From the NCBI GenBank assembly GCA_015055815.1, contig SVHM01000007.1, forward strand, positions 1 to 49,222: a stretch of 49,222 bases of DNA, given 5' to 3'. The notes beneath the pieces are model-generated. The model was not told the origin of the DNA, made no database searches, and saw only the letters and a list, made by a program, of their open reading frames with translations. This stretch comes from Clostridiales bacterium (GTDB lineage: Bacteria > Bacillota > Clostridia > Christensenellales > UBA1242). The position numbers and the translations under genes were made by a program. Position 1 is the first letter of the stretch. Each line of letters opens with the position of its first letter. Positions 30,540 through 39,170 of the stretch are shown one piece after another.

Positions 30540-33206
30540 ATGATGGCGAACAAAACGAAAAAATCTACAGCCAAGAAATCTACAACAAAAAAGAAATCTA
30601 CGGCTAGTAAAAAAACAACTGCAAAAAAACCCCAAATTAATAAAGTTGACGACGCTCAAGTTCTTGAAAAAGATATAATACCTGTTCAAGACGAAGAAGT
30701 AAAAGACGACATTATTAATGACGAAAATATATCGGAAGAAAACACCTCTCAAGGTGAAGGTGCTACTGTTGAGAAAGAGAAGAAAAAAGACATAATCAAA
30801 GCACCTAGAATTATCCAGAAAGAAGAAACTCCAAAGAAGAAAAAGAAAAGTGAAAAAGTAGAGATTGTTAGAATTGAAACAAATTCTAAAACTGGTCTTA
30901 CTGCTGAACAAGTTGCAAAAAGGCAAGAAGATGGACTTGTAAATGTTGTTACAAATAAGAACACCAAAACATACGGTGGAATTATACTGGGTAATATTTT
31001 TACATTCTTTAATATGCTTTGTTTTGCAATGGGGATAGCGCTTTTGGTATACGGCTCTACTACTATTACAAACTATGCTTTCTTACTGGTTGTGCTAGCA
31101 AATACTGGTATTGGAATTATTCAAGAAATAAAGGCAAAGAAAACTATTGAAAAAATAAGCCTAGTATCGTCTCCAACCGCTATGGTAGTTAGAGATAAAC
31201 AAGAAGTAAAAATTAATGTTGACGAACTTGTTTTGGATGATATTATGTTTTTGCAAACGGGAAAACAAATTTCGGCTGACAGTATAATAGTTGAAGGAAC
31301 TGTTGAAGTTAACGAAAGTTTGCTTACTGGTGAAAGTGTTGCAATAAAGAAAACAAAAGGTGATACTCTTTATAGCGGAAGTTTTGTTGTTGGTGGTAAG
31401 TGTTACGCAAGAGTTGATAAAATTGGTAATGATACTTATACTGCAAAACTTGCTGATCAGGCAAAGAAATACCAAAAACCAAAGTCAGAGCTTATGGGAA
31501 CTTTGAATACAATTATTAAGATAATCGGTATTATTATCATCCCAATGGCTATACTTGTTATTAGAAACAATTCAAGCTTGCTTTCTGATAGGGTTGAAGT
31601 GGTAGAAAAATCTGCTGGAGCTATAATTGGTATGATACCATCGGGAATGTTCTTGCTTACATCTATGGCTCTTGCCGTTGGTGTTATCAAGCTTGCTAAG
31701 AAAAGAACTCTTGTTCAAGACCTTTATTCAATTGAAATGCTTGCAAGAACTGATGTGCTTTGTCTTGATAAGACGGGAACAATTACCGATGGAACAATGA
31801 AAGTTAGCAATGTTATTCAAGTAAAAACAGACCTTAAATATACAATGGAAAATTTGATAGGCTCAATGCTTACCGCTCTTGACGATAATAACCAAACAAG
31901 TAGAGCACTTATTACTCACTTTGGTTACAGTAAAGAATTGACTGCTGTACAAACTTTGCCATTTAATAGTACAAGAAAAATGAGTGCGGTTACGTTTAGT
32001 ACGGGAGAAACATTTGTGTTTGGTGCTCCTGAATATGTACTTAAAACAAAAAATGCACAAGTAGAAAACTTGGTAAAAACATATGCAAGCAAAGGCTTTA
32101 GGGTACTTTTATTCGCTCAATGTGACGGAACATTAAAAGATGATAAAGTACCACTTAAAAGAGAGCCTATTGCGATTGTTGTTATTGAAGACCATATTAG
32201 AGAAGATGCTTTTGAAACAATTCAATGGTTTAAAGATAATGGTGTAGAAATAAAGATTATTTCGGGTGATAACCCTGTTACAGTTAGTGAAGTAAGTAGA
32301 CGTGTTGGTGTTGAAAATGCCGATAAATATATAAGTCTTGAAGGACTTAGTCAACAACAAGTAATTGATGCGGTTGATAACTATACTGTATTTGGAAGAG
32401 TTAGCCCAGAACAAAAATGTATTTTGGTCAAAGCGTTAAAGGCAAAAGGTCATAAAGTTGCCATGACTGGTGACGGTGTAAATGATATCCTTGCTTTAAA
32501 AGAAGCTGATTGTAGTGTCGCCATGGCAAGTGGTTCTGAAGCTACAAGACTTGTTAGTAACTTAGTGCTTATGGATAGTAACTTTAGTAGTATGCCGTCT
32601 GTTGTATCAGAAGGTAGAAGAGTTATAAATAACATCCAAAAATCTTCATCACTATTCTTAATGAAAACAATATACACAATGCTTTTGTCTATATTCGTAA
32701 TAAGTGTAAAAACATTGTATCCGTTCGCTCCGTCTCAAGTATTATTACTTGAAATCTTGGTAATTGGTGTGCCATCATTCTTCTTGGCACTCCAGCCGAA
32801 TAATGAAAAGATTAAGGGTAAGTTCTTAACCAACCTGTTATCTAAATCATTACCGGGTGCGCTTATATTATTTATTAGTGTAATAGCTTGTTATTTATTT
32901 GATTTGGCTGTTGGAACCGATGGACAATTTGTTACAATGGCAGCCTTGTCATTAACATTTGTAGGATTACTTGTATTATTTAGATTATGTAAGCCTTTTG
33001 ATATCTTTAGAGGTATAATGTTTGCTTCAATGATTACTCTTTGTATATTAATTCTTGCAATAGGAAATTGGGAAAAATTATTTGCGTTCACTCCACTTTC
33101 TTTGCAGAATATGTTATTTGTAATAGTTGTTGTACTTATCTCTTATCCTTGTTATGATGTTATTATTAAGGGACTTGATAAACTATTTAACTTTAAGAAA
33201 GAATGA
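30540..33206 (+). CDS. CtpE-like P-type cation ATPase with basic N-terminal tail
   Basis: This is a membrane ATPase that pumps a cation through a phosphoaspartate cycle. Residues 1-120 are a disordered K/S/T-rich then acidic tail (AKKSTTKKKSTASKKTTAKK…), unusual for this family. The core follows: LLTGES (actuator, T263-S266), the IPSGMFLLTSMALAVG helix, D410-KTGT, a nucleotide-binding domain with a degenerate FNSTRKMSAV block, the T643-GDGVND hinge, and about ten helices in total. The IP-x-G-x-x-LLTS membrane motif resembles CtpE of mycobacteria, described as a calcium importer; the ion here is unproven. AAGGA precedes two consecutive ATGs (30540, 30543). Confidence 0.82.
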   Translation: MMANKTKKSTAKKSTTKKKSTASKKTTAKKPQINKVDDAQVLEKDIIPVQDEEVKDDIINDENISEENTSQGEGATVEKEKKKDIIKAPRIIQKEETPKKKKKSEKVEIVRIETNSKTGLTAEQVAKRQEDGLVNVVTNKNTKTYGGIILGNIFTFFNMLCFAMGIALLVYGSTTITNYAFLLVVLANTGIGIIQEIKAKKTIEKISLVSSPTAMVVRDKQEVKINVDELVLDDIMFLQTGKQISADSIIVEGTVEVNESLLTGESVAIKKTKGDTLYSGSFVVGGKCYARVDKIGNDTYTAKLADQAKKYQKPKSELMGTLNTIIKIIGIIIIPMAILVIRNNSSLLSDRVEVVEKSAGAIIGMIPSGMFLLTSMALAVGVIKLAKKRTLVQDLYSIEMLARTDVLCLDKTGTITDGTMKVSNVIQVKTDLKYTMENLIGSMLTALDDNNQTSRALITHFGYSKELTAVQTLPFNSTRKMSAVTFSTGETFVFGAPEYVLKTKNAQVENLVKTYASKGFRVLLFAQCDGTLKDDKVPLKREPIAIVVIEDHIREDAFETIQWFKDNGVEIKIISGDNPVTVSEVSRRVGVENADKYISLEGLSQQQVIDAVDNYTVFGRVSPEQKCILVKALKAKGHKVAMTGDGVNDILALKEADCSVAMASGSEATRLVSNLVLMDSNFSSMPSVVSEGRRVINNIQKSSSLFLMKTIYTMLLSIFVISVKTLYPFAPSQVLLLEILVIGVPSFFLALQPNNEKIKGKFLTNLLSKSLPGALILFISVIACYLFDLAVGTDGQFVTMAALSLTFVGLLVLFRLCKPFDIFRGIMFASMITLCILILAIGNWEKLFAFTPLSLQNMLFVIVVVLISYPCYDVIIKGLDKLFNFKKE

Positions 33207-33218
33207 AAATAGGTGAAT

Positions 33219-34124
33219 ATGAATAAGTTAATAAATGTAAGAAATATTAGAAAACAAATTGATAAAGATTTAAATAAATTTATTCTTGATACAGAAAGTA
33301 GATACAGGGGACAACTTTTTACTCTAGCAAATAAAATACTTGCCAAAAACAATGTAAAAATTGTTCTACTTGCAGGGCCTAGCTGTGCTGGCAAAACAAC
33401 TACTGCTAAACTTCTTAAACAAATTTTAGAAATTAAAGGCAGAGCAGTTGATGTTATATCAATGGATGATTTCTTTATTGATTTAGATAAAAGAAAACCA
33501 TTGCCTAATGGTAAGCCAGATTTTGATAGCCCAGAAATTCTTGATTATGAACTTATGGAAAGTTGTTTTTCTAGATACTTTGCAGGTGAAGATGTGTATT
33601 TTCCAGAATATGACTTCAAAAATAGTAAGTCTATTCCTAATAAAAATCTTCACAAATATAAGTTTAATACCATTATTATTTTCGAAGGTATTCATGTTCT
33701 AAACCCTAGACTACTAAAAAGTCTTGGCACGTCAAATTACTTTAAACTTTATGTTAGCCCACTAAAATCATTTAAGACAGACAATAAAGTGATGTCTACA
33801 AAGAATTTAAGGTTGCTTAGAAGGGTAATAAGAGATATTCAAAGGAGAAATACTCCAGCTGAAAAAACTATCCAAATGTGGCCAGAAGTAACGGCTGTTG
33901 AAGAACAATATATCGAGCCTTATAGAACAAAGGTTGATTATTATGTAGATACAACTCAAGAATATGAACTTGGTGTATATAAGGGCGAAGTTGAAAGATT
34001 TGTCGCAGATGGCAAAATAAAACCCGAAGAAGTTCCTTTCTATGATATTGTTGAACAAGTTGATGAAATTTCTAAAGACTTAATTCCAGATACTTCGCTT
34101 ATGTGGGAATTTGTTGATAAATAA
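33219..34124 (+). CDS. uridine kinase / phosphoribulokinase-like protein
   Basis: This is a P-loop kinase of the PRK/URK family. The ATG at 33219 or GTG at 33213 follows the ATPase stop by a few bases (AGGTG), so the two genes are probably co-transcribed. Walker A is GPSCAGKTT (about 55-63), then VISMDDFFID with the catalytic aspartates, a PDFDSPEILDYELM segment, IIIFEGIHVLNPRL (Walker B-like) and a lid-type RLLRRVIRDIQRRNTPAEKTIQMW. The last part matches the form of 'uridine kinase' seen after a TGS/threonyl-synthetase-like domain in Clostridia, here without that N-terminal domain. The substrate is probably a nucleoside but is not proven. Confidence 0.82.
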   Translation: MNKLINVRNIRKQIDKDLNKFILDTESRYRGQLFTLANKILAKNNVKIVLLAGPSCAGKTTTAKLLKQILEIKGRAVDVISMDDFFIDLDKRKPLPNGKPDFDSPEILDYELMESCFSRYFAGEDVYFPEYDFKNSKSIPNKNLHKYKFNTIIIFEGIHVLNPRLLKSLGTSNYFKLYVSPLKSFKTDNKVMSTKNLRLLRRVIRDIQRRNTPAEKTIQMWPEVTAVEEQYIEPYRTKVDYYVDTTQEYELGVYKGEVERFVADGKIKPEEVPFYDIVEQVDEISKDLIPDTSLMWEFVDK

Positions 34125-34130
34125 TTTTAC

Positions 34131-34163
34131 AAAAATATCCAAATTTAATTTGGGTATTTTTTC
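34131..34163 (+). terminator. intrinsic terminator
   Basis: AAATATCCAAAT pairs with ATTTGGGTATTT around a short loop and is followed by T residues. It ends the ATPase/kinase transcript. Confidence 0.75.
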
Positions 34164-34212
34164 TTTACAAATAAATTAGTCGGTGGTATAATTCATATAG
34201 AACATTTGTTCT
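34164..34212 (+). promoter_or_regulatory. dinB promoter with LexA (SOS) box
   Basis: TTTACA (34164-34169), 17 bp and TATAAT (34187-34192) are followed by AGAACATTTGTTCT (34199-34212). The last is a perfect inverted repeat fitting the Gram-positive LexA consensus GAAC-N4-GTTC. The box covers the expected transcription start, where LexA would block RNA polymerase. Confidence 0.8.
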
Positions 34213-34223
34213 AGGAGTGAAGA

Positions 34224-35465
34224 ATGAAAAAATTTATACTGCATAGTGATCTTAATAATTTTTATGCTAGTGTAGAAAGTTTATATAATCCTGAAATAAG
34301 AAACAAAGCAGTAGTAGTTGTTGGCGATGAAGAAAAAAGGCATGGTATAGTCCTTGCCAAAAATTACGTTGCAAAAAGTTTTGGGATAGCAACGGGGGAT
34401 ACTGTGTGGGAAGCCAAACAAAAATGTGGGTGTGAACTTGTGTGTGTTCCTGCCAGATTTGACCTTTATCTTAAGATTAGTAAGATGGTAAAGGATATAT
34501 ATAGAGAGTATTCAAGTAGGGTAGAAAGTTTTGGAATAGACGAAGCGTGGATAGATATATCGGATATTGCAAGTAATTATGAAGAAGCCTTAAAAATCGC
34601 TAACAATATAAGGTGTAGGATAATAAGTGAAATAGGTTTAACGGTAAGTATTGGGCTTAGTTTTAATAAGATATTTGCAAAACTTGGTAGTGACCTAGAA
34701 AAGCCAAACGGTATGGTTGTGATTACTGAAGATAATTATAAAGATAAAGTATGGGGCTTACCCGCAAGTGATTTGCTTTATGTTGGGAGAGCGACAACTA
34801 AGAAACTTATTCGTGGGAATATAAAAACAATTGGAGATATTGCAACGGCAGATATTAAATATCTGAAATTGACGCTTGGTAAGATGGGGGAAGTTCTTTG
34901 GAAGTTTGCCAATGGCCTTGATGATAGCGAAGTCACTAAAGTTGGCGATAAAGAGAAAATAAAGTCTTTTGGTAATAGTACCACATGTCCTATTGATTTG
35001 ACGGATGTCGCACAAGTAAAAAGTATTATATATATGTTATCTGAAAGTGTTGCTGAAAGAATGAAAGAAAAGGGCGTTTTTGCGACAACAATAAGCCTTT
35101 GGGTGAAAGATACCGAACTTAAGTCTTTTGATAGACAAATGCACGTAAGCCCTACAAATATTTCTGAAGATATAGCCAAAAGTTGCTATAAATTGTTTTT
35201 GGAGAATTTTAATTGGAAATTAGATGTTCGTGCTTTGGGTGTTAGGGCGAGTGGAATTTGTGAAGATGAGATACAATATAATATATTTCAAAAAGAACAC
35301 CCAAAGAAAGAATGTCTTGAAAGGACTATTGAGAATTTACGAAGTAGATTTGGATATAATATAATAAGACGGGGAAATATTCTTGCTTATGATAGTTTGT
35401 CTCCACTTAATCCGCATTCGGAAATCCATATAATTCATCCAAGGGGGTTTTTCAAAAGTAAATGA
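34224..35465 (+). CDS. dinB: DNA polymerase IV (Y family)
   Basis: This is an error-prone translesion polymerase acting at stalled forks. The start ATG follows AGGAGTG. The sequence shows HSDLNNFYASVE with metal ligand D9 and the steric-gate position at Y14, VLAKNYVAKSFGI, and the catalytic pair D106-E107 in SFGIDEAWID. ISIGLSFNKIFAKLGSDLEKPNG-type block and the thumb/HhH region (LLYVGRATTKKLI…TIGDIA) follow, then a little-finger domain. At 413 residues it is complete. The promoter carries a LexA-type box, so it should be induced by DNA damage. A small gene overlaps its end by ATGA. Confidence 0.93.
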   Translation: MKKFILHSDLNNFYASVESLYNPEIRNKAVVVVGDEEKRHGIVLAKNYVAKSFGIATGDTVWEAKQKCGCELVCVPARFDLYLKISKMVKDIYREYSSRVESFGIDEAWIDISDIASNYEEALKIANNIRCRIISEIGLTVSIGLSFNKIFAKLGSDLEKPNGMVVITEDNYKDKVWGLPASDLLYVGRATTKKLIRGNIKTIGDIATADIKYLKLTLGKMGEVLWKFANGLDDSEVTKVGDKEKIKSFGNSTTCPIDLTDVAQVKSIIYMLSESVAERMKEKGVFATTISLWVKDTELKSFDRQMHVSPTNISEDIAKSCYKLFLENFNWKLDVRALGVRASGICEDEIQYNIFQKEHPKKECLERTIENLRSRFGYNIIRRGNILAYDSLSPLNPHSEIHIIHPRGFFKSK

Positions 35466-35692
35466 AAAAGAAGTTTGTGAGAGTTCTTACCGATATTGAT
35501 GAAAATGGAATAAAAACACCTAAGGTAATAGATTTTGATGGCGTTAAGTATGAGATAGATAGAGTTCTTGATATGAAAAAATGCCCATCTATGAAAGTGG
35601 GTGGAGTTGGGGAAAGGTATAGAGTAAGGATAAAAGGCAAAGAAACAAATATATTTTTTGAAGATAACAAATGGTTTGTTGAAGAAAAATAA
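35462..35692 (+). CDS. small protein translationally coupled to dinB
   Basis: This gene encodes 76 residues and starts in the ATGA shared with the dinB stop, so it is made in the same SOS-induced transcript. It is basic and beta-rich (KKFVRVLTDIDENGIKTPKVIDFDGVKYEIDRVLDMKKCPSMKVGGVGERYRVRIKGKETNIFFEDNKWFVEE). The pattern 'x-YEIDRVLD…RYRVRI-x-GKE…WFVE' looks like the small RYRV-type proteins (similar to DUF6504) that accompany Y-family polymerases in other bacteria. A DNA-repair accessory role is inference from the coupling. A terminator follows. Confidence 0.68.
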   Translation: MKKKFVRVLTDIDENGIKTPKVIDFDGVKYEIDRVLDMKKCPSMKVGGVGERYRVRIKGKETNIFFEDNKWFVEEK

Positions 35693-35720
35693 AAGCACCT
35701 ATATAATTAGGTGCTTTTTG
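35692..35720 (+). terminator. intrinsic terminator of the dinB operon
   Basis: The perfect 10-bp stem AAAGCACCTA/TAGGTGCTTT is followed by a T run. Confidence 0.88.
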
Positions 35721-35741
35721 TAAAAATATGAAAAATAAAAG

Positions 35742-35807
35742 GATAGATGCTTAAATTGTCTTTATATTATGGGATTGGGGAAGACAATTGGTGGAAAAAC
35801 ATCTATC
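35742..35807. other. nested stem-loop element of unknown nature
   Basis: Outer arms GATAGATG/CATCTATC (35742-35749, 35800-35807) enclose inner arms AATTGTCTT/AAGACAATT (35754-35762, 35781-35789) with a G-rich loop (GGGATTGGGG). Both stems are perfect. The rest of the 35,720-36,058 gap is plain A+T-rich DNA without genes or motifs that I can support. This could be a small structured RNA or a mini-element remnant. Confidence 0.5.
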
Positions 35808-36058
35808 ATTGACAATATAATACCATAAAAAAATGCATTTGTAAACATTTTATTTAAAAATTTTTAAAAAGGTTATTTATAAAAAATATTGCATAATTTC
35901 ACAACTTTTATATTTTCAAATAATTAAGATTTTAGAAAAAATATAGATATTAAGCGGGTATTAATAAAGTTATTATTTTATAAAAATACAACACTCTAAA
36001 AAGATTGAATAAATTTGCACAAAATATTGCAAAAAAATACAAATTATATTAATTTTCT

Positions 36059-36087
36059 TTGACAATTATTTTATTTTTTTGTATCAT
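36059..36087 (+). promoter_or_regulatory. promoter of gene 36223-37002
   Basis: TTGACA, 17 bp and TATCAT give a leader of about 130 nt before the AAGGAG-preceded ATG at 36223. Confidence 0.65.
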
Positions 36088-36222
36088 ATAGTTAAACTAT
36101 AGGCAGAAGTTTTGTTTCTTATCGCATTTAAAAGGTGTGATATGAATATAATTATGCAAATTCTACAAAATAAAATATATGAATTTTGTGAATTTTCTAG
36201 GTGGATTTGTCAAGGAGAATTT

Positions 36223-37002
36223 ATGTCTGACAAAAAAATAAAAACAAAGGATATGATAATTGCTATCATTTGCACATTACTTGCAGTACTTAGTATAGTA
36301 TTTTATTTCCTACCTGCATTTAATGTTAAGCATAAGGCCAATCCTTCGCTAGATTACGAAGTAGTTAATTTTAGCGGTTGGGATATGACTAAGTCTGTAT
36401 TTAGCGATACTGTTATCATTGGAACGAAAGTTGAGAAACTTCTTGCAATAAAGAGAAGTTATGGCTTTGCAATAATAATGTCTGGTTTGCTTATGCCTTT
36501 GGGTATTATGTGTACAATTGCTACGACAGTATTTACTTATTTGTCATGGCTTAAAAATGAAGAACACAAAAAATACTGCTTTATGTTTAGTTTAGTGGGA
36601 ATGGTGTTTGCAACATTTACACTAATATCTACATGGTATGTAGCAATTCAAATTAGAAATGGAAATAACTTCCAAGTATTCGGAGCAAACTTGAAAGGTG
36701 GAATAAGTTACGCATCATTTGTAACATTAATACTCGCATTCGTTGTAGCGATAGTCGCTTGCGCATATAATTACTTCCTTGATAACTTTGACGATGAAGA
36801 CGAAGAAGATGATGAAGAAGACGATGATGACGACGAATACGAAGAAGTCGTAGTTGTAAGACGTAAGAAAAAGACAGGCGAGATTGAAGAAAAAGAAGAA
36901 GTAAGACCTAAGGCAAAAACACCTAAACTAGAAACTGCTAGAGAAAAAGATGAAGACGATAAAAATAAATTTATCAAAAGAGAAAAAACAACAAAGAAAT
37001 AA
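36223..37002 (+). CDS. four-helix membrane protein with very acidic tail
   Basis: The ATG at 36223 follows AAGGAG; an earlier in-frame start at 36112 would add a poorly coding extension. The protein has 259 residues, with four transmembrane helices (about 10-33, 78-103, 112-135, 150-178). An extreme acidic run of D/E follows (36787-36850), then a mixed lysine/glutamate tail ending KFIKREKTTKK. The acidic run codes for about 20 D/E residues almost without break. No family is recognised; the helix layout alone is uninformative. It has its own promoter and terminator. Confidence 0.68.
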   Translation: MSDKKIKTKDMIIAIICTLLAVLSIVFYFLPAFNVKHKANPSLDYEVVNFSGWDMTKSVFSDTVIIGTKVEKLLAIKRSYGFAIIMSGLLMPLGIMCTIATTVFTYLSWLKNEEHKKYCFMFSLVGMVFATFTLISTWYVAIQIRNGNNFQVFGANLKGGISYASFVTLILAFVVAIVACAYNYFLDNFDDEDEEDDEEDDDDDEYEEVVVVRRKKKTGEIEEKEEVRPKAKTPKLETAREKDEDDKNKFIKREKTTKK

Positions 37003-37008
37003 TAATCA

Positions 37009-37046
37009 TGCTACTTAAGGGTTTTACCTTTAAGTAGTTTTTTTTA
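37009..37046 (+). terminator. intrinsic terminator
   Basis: CTACTTAA-GG pairs with CC-TTTAAGTAG and is followed by eight T. Confidence 0.8.
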
Positions 37047-37054
37047 GGAGAGAT

Positions 37055-37933
37055 ATGGTTTGTACGAGTTGCCCAAGAAAATGTGGGGTTGATAGGTTTA
37101 AAAGTATAGGTGTATGCGGTGTCGGTATAGAGCCTAAGGTTGCCAAGGCATATTTACACAAATGGGAAGAGCCTGTAATTTCGGGTGTTAATGGTAGTGG
37201 AACGGTGTTTTTTTCGGGTTGTAATTTAAAGTGTGTGTATTGCCAAAATTATTTAATAAGTCATAATGGTAATGGAAAGTATATAACAATTGAAAGACTA
37301 TCTGAGATTTTTAAAGAATTAGAAATGCAAGGTGCTACAAACATAAACTTAGTTAGTCCTAGTCATTATGTTGATGCGATAATTAAAGCTCTAGATATAT
37401 ATAGACCGAATATTCCGATAGTTTATAATACAAGTGGATATGATAGCATGGAAAACTTGGAAAAATTAAAAGATTATGTAGATATTTTCCTTGTTGACTT
37501 TAAGTACTTTAGTGAAGATTTGGCACAAAAATATAGTAATGCTAAAAATTATCCCGAAGTGGCAAAAAGTGCAATAGTTAAAATGCGAGAACTTCAGCCA
37601 AAAGAGATTATAGAAAATGACGTTATGAAAAAGGGTGTCATTATAAGACATTTGGTTTTGCCAAATGCAACAGATGATAGTATAGAAATTTTGAAGTGGA
37701 TAAAGAATAATATAAAAGACCCATTTGTTAGTCTTATGGGACAGTTTACACCAATGCACGAGTGTGAAAAATATACTGAAATAAATAGAAAAATTAAACC
37801 TATTGAATATAAACGTGTTGAGAATTATATGTTGACGCTTGGAATAACAAATGGCTATACGCAAGAACTAGTTAGTGCCGATAGCTGTTACGTTCCCAAT
37901 TTTGATATGGAAGGGGTAGAAAAAAAGAGTTAA
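37055..37933 (+). CDS. radical SAM protein, PflX / pyruvate formate-lyase-activase-like
   Basis: This is an iron-sulfur enzyme using S-adenosylmethionine. The radical SAM cysteines are C56-x3-C60-x2-C63 in FSGCNLKCVYCQN. The N-terminus has further cysteines (C3, C6, C10 and C21: CTSCPRKCG…GVCG), as in the PflX branch (COG1313), which may bind another cluster. NLVSPSHYVDAII and VDIFLVDFKYFSEDLAQKYSNAKNYPEVA are typical of that branch. ATP-independent glycyl-radical activation is the function of the better-known relatives; the real target here is unknown, and no glycyl-radical enzyme lies nearby. GGAGAGAT precedes the ATG. Confidence 0.85.
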   Translation: MVCTSCPRKCGVDRFKSIGVCGVGIEPKVAKAYLHKWEEPVISGVNGSGTVFFSGCNLKCVYCQNYLISHNGNGKYITIERLSEIFKELEMQGATNINLVSPSHYVDAIIKALDIYRPNIPIVYNTSGYDSMENLEKLKDYVDIFLVDFKYFSEDLAQKYSNAKNYPEVAKSAIVKMRELQPKEIIENDVMKKGVIIRHLVLPNATDDSIEILKWIKNNIKDPFVSLMGQFTPMHECEKYTEINRKIKPIEYKRVENYMLTLGITNGYTQELVSADSCYVPNFDMEGVEKKS

Positions 37934-37980
37934 TTATGAAGTGAACCCCGTAGGGGTCACTTCATAATTAACTCTTTTTT
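37921..37980. terminator. very long bidirectional terminator hairpin
   Basis: GAGTTAATTATGAAGTGA pairs without interruption with TCACTTCATAATTAACTC, and the stem continues through a short GC part (CCC/GGG). Six A precede it and six T follow, so it works on both strands. The stop codons of both converging genes lie in its arms. Confidence 0.9.
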
Positions 37981-38695
37981 AGTTTTCTGGTATATAGTCT
38001 TGGAATATTACATTGTCAGCAACTTTTAAAGCTTCTTTTTCCATATCAATTGAAGTTATTGTCCACGCAAGGATAGGGACTTTTTTATTTTTTACATATT
38101 TATTTGGAAGGTTATTTAAATCGTATGATATAAAGTGTGGTTTAATTCTATTAAATAAAAATAATCTTTTAATTAAAAATTTATAAATAAATGGTAAATT
38201 TGTATTTTCAAAATAACTTGAAAGCATTCCCCTTGTAATATTTGGAGCGTGTTTTTTAAACCAAAGCATTGTTAGTGGGTTAAAAGATTTAACGGCTAAA
38301 TCTCCCTGATAACTTTTAATTACCGCAAGTACTTTTTCTTCAATTCTTTCATGCTTATCGACAGGTTTTAATTCTATCATTATAGGCACTTTCCCATCTA
38401 CAAGCTCAAGTACTTCTTGAAGGGTAGGAATGGTATAATTGGAAGAACGTAGTTTGTGAGATTTAATTTCATTTAATGTTAAATTTTTAATATCTAAATC
38501 TACACTGCACATTCTCATTAAATTGTGGTCGTGGAATATAACTAAACTTCCGTCTTTTGAAACTCGAACGTCTAGTTCTATTGCAAAATTATGGTCTATT
38601 GCATTTTGAAAAGCGGGAAGTGAGTTTTCTGGAAATTTTTCATTGTGCAAACCACGATGAGCAAGTTTGTATTTTACAAACCAATTATTTGTCAT
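37979..38695 (-). CDS. glycerophosphodiester phosphodiesterase
   Basis: This enzyme hydrolyses glycerophosphodiesters to glycerol-3-phosphate and an alcohol. The 238 residues show the GDPD pattern: LAHRGLHNEKFPENSLPAF with H13-R14 and PENS, AIELDVRVSKDG with E40 and D42, FHDHNLMR with H55, then IMIELKP and a closing WTITSIDMEKEALKVADNVIFQDYIPE. No signal peptide is present, so it acts in the cytoplasm, probably in phospholipid turnover (UgpQ type). It overlaps the end of the upstream small gene by 11 bp, so both are translated from one mRNA. Confidence 0.9.
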   Translation of the reverse strand: MTNNWFVKYKLAHRGLHNEKFPENSLPAFQNAIDHNFAIELDVRVSKDGSLVIFHDHNLMRMCSVDLDIKNLTLNEIKSHKLRSSNYTIPTLQEVLELVDGKVPIMIELKPVDKHERIEEKVLAVIKSYQGDLAVKSFNPLTMLWFKKHAPNITRGMLSSYFENTNLPFIYKFLIKRLFLFNRIKPHFISYDLNNLPNKYVKNKKVPILAWTITSIDMEKEALKVADNVIFQDYIPEN

Positions 38696-39065
38696 TAAAT
38701 TTACTCCTTAACATATTATATAAATCAGTAGTTGAAGATATGTTTAAATTTAAGCATTTTCCGTCAAATATTCCGTCTACTGCTCTATAAAATGTCAGCC
38801 AATTGCATTTAGGTTTAATTGGTACTAAAAGTTTAGAAAATCTATAATCTTTAAATGACATTATTTCTTTGTAATTGATTTCAATCCAAAAACCCTTTTT
38901 GCTATCATTTATAACTAAGTTGTGGTCGGCTGTTACATAAGAAGGGGAGTAGTATGAGCCTTCTAAAATTTTAAAGAAAAACTCTATGATATCACGGTCT
39001 TCATAGTATTTGTCATTAAATATTATTTTTATATCTTTGCTATTTTCAATTATTTCTCTTAACAT
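38685..39065 (-). CDS. hypothetical protein, paralogue of the gene at 19154-19561
   Basis: This gene encodes 126 residues, soluble. The C-terminal half (FWIEINYKEIMSFKDYRFSKLLVPIK…FYRAVDGIFDGKCLNLNISSTTDLYNML) matches the protein at 19154-19561 (NWIEFNFKELCECDGLNFESLLVFLEK…VYRKINGEYSGRCFYINLGENVSEIFDVL), with the same spacing. Shared landmarks are W-I-E-x-N-x-K-E, Y-R, and D/S-G-K/R-C. No named family is recognised. It stands directly upstream of and overlaps a GDPD, the other paralogue stands alone, so the association with GDPD is probably incidental. Own promoter (39096-39124). Confidence 0.68.
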   Translation of the reverse strand: MLREIIENSKDIKIIFNDKYYEDRDIIEFFFKILEGSYYSPSYVTADHNLVINDSKKGFWIEINYKEIMSFKDYRFSKLLVPIKPKCNWLTFYRAVDGIFDGKCLNLNISSTTDLYNMLRSKFNDK

Positions 39066-39095
39066 AATGTTTTCCTTTAAATTCAGTCTAATATT

Positions 39096-39124
39096 AGTAT
39101 ATAAAAAAAAAATTAAAATTACAA
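39096..39124 (-). promoter_or_regulatory. promoter of the 38685/GDPD operon
   Basis: On the minus strand: TTGTAA, 17 bp (mostly T) and TATACT, followed by an AAAGGA ribosome site. Confidence 0.6.
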
Positions 39125-39141
39125 CTTAAAAAACTTTAAAA

Positions 39142-39170
39142 AAAGAAAAAGTGAAGATAAACTTCACTTT
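39142..39170 (-). terminator. terminator of the 602-residue SipW-type gene
   Basis: AAAGTGAAG/CTTCACTTT with a short loop is followed by TTCTTTTTTT on the minus strand. Confidence 0.8.
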
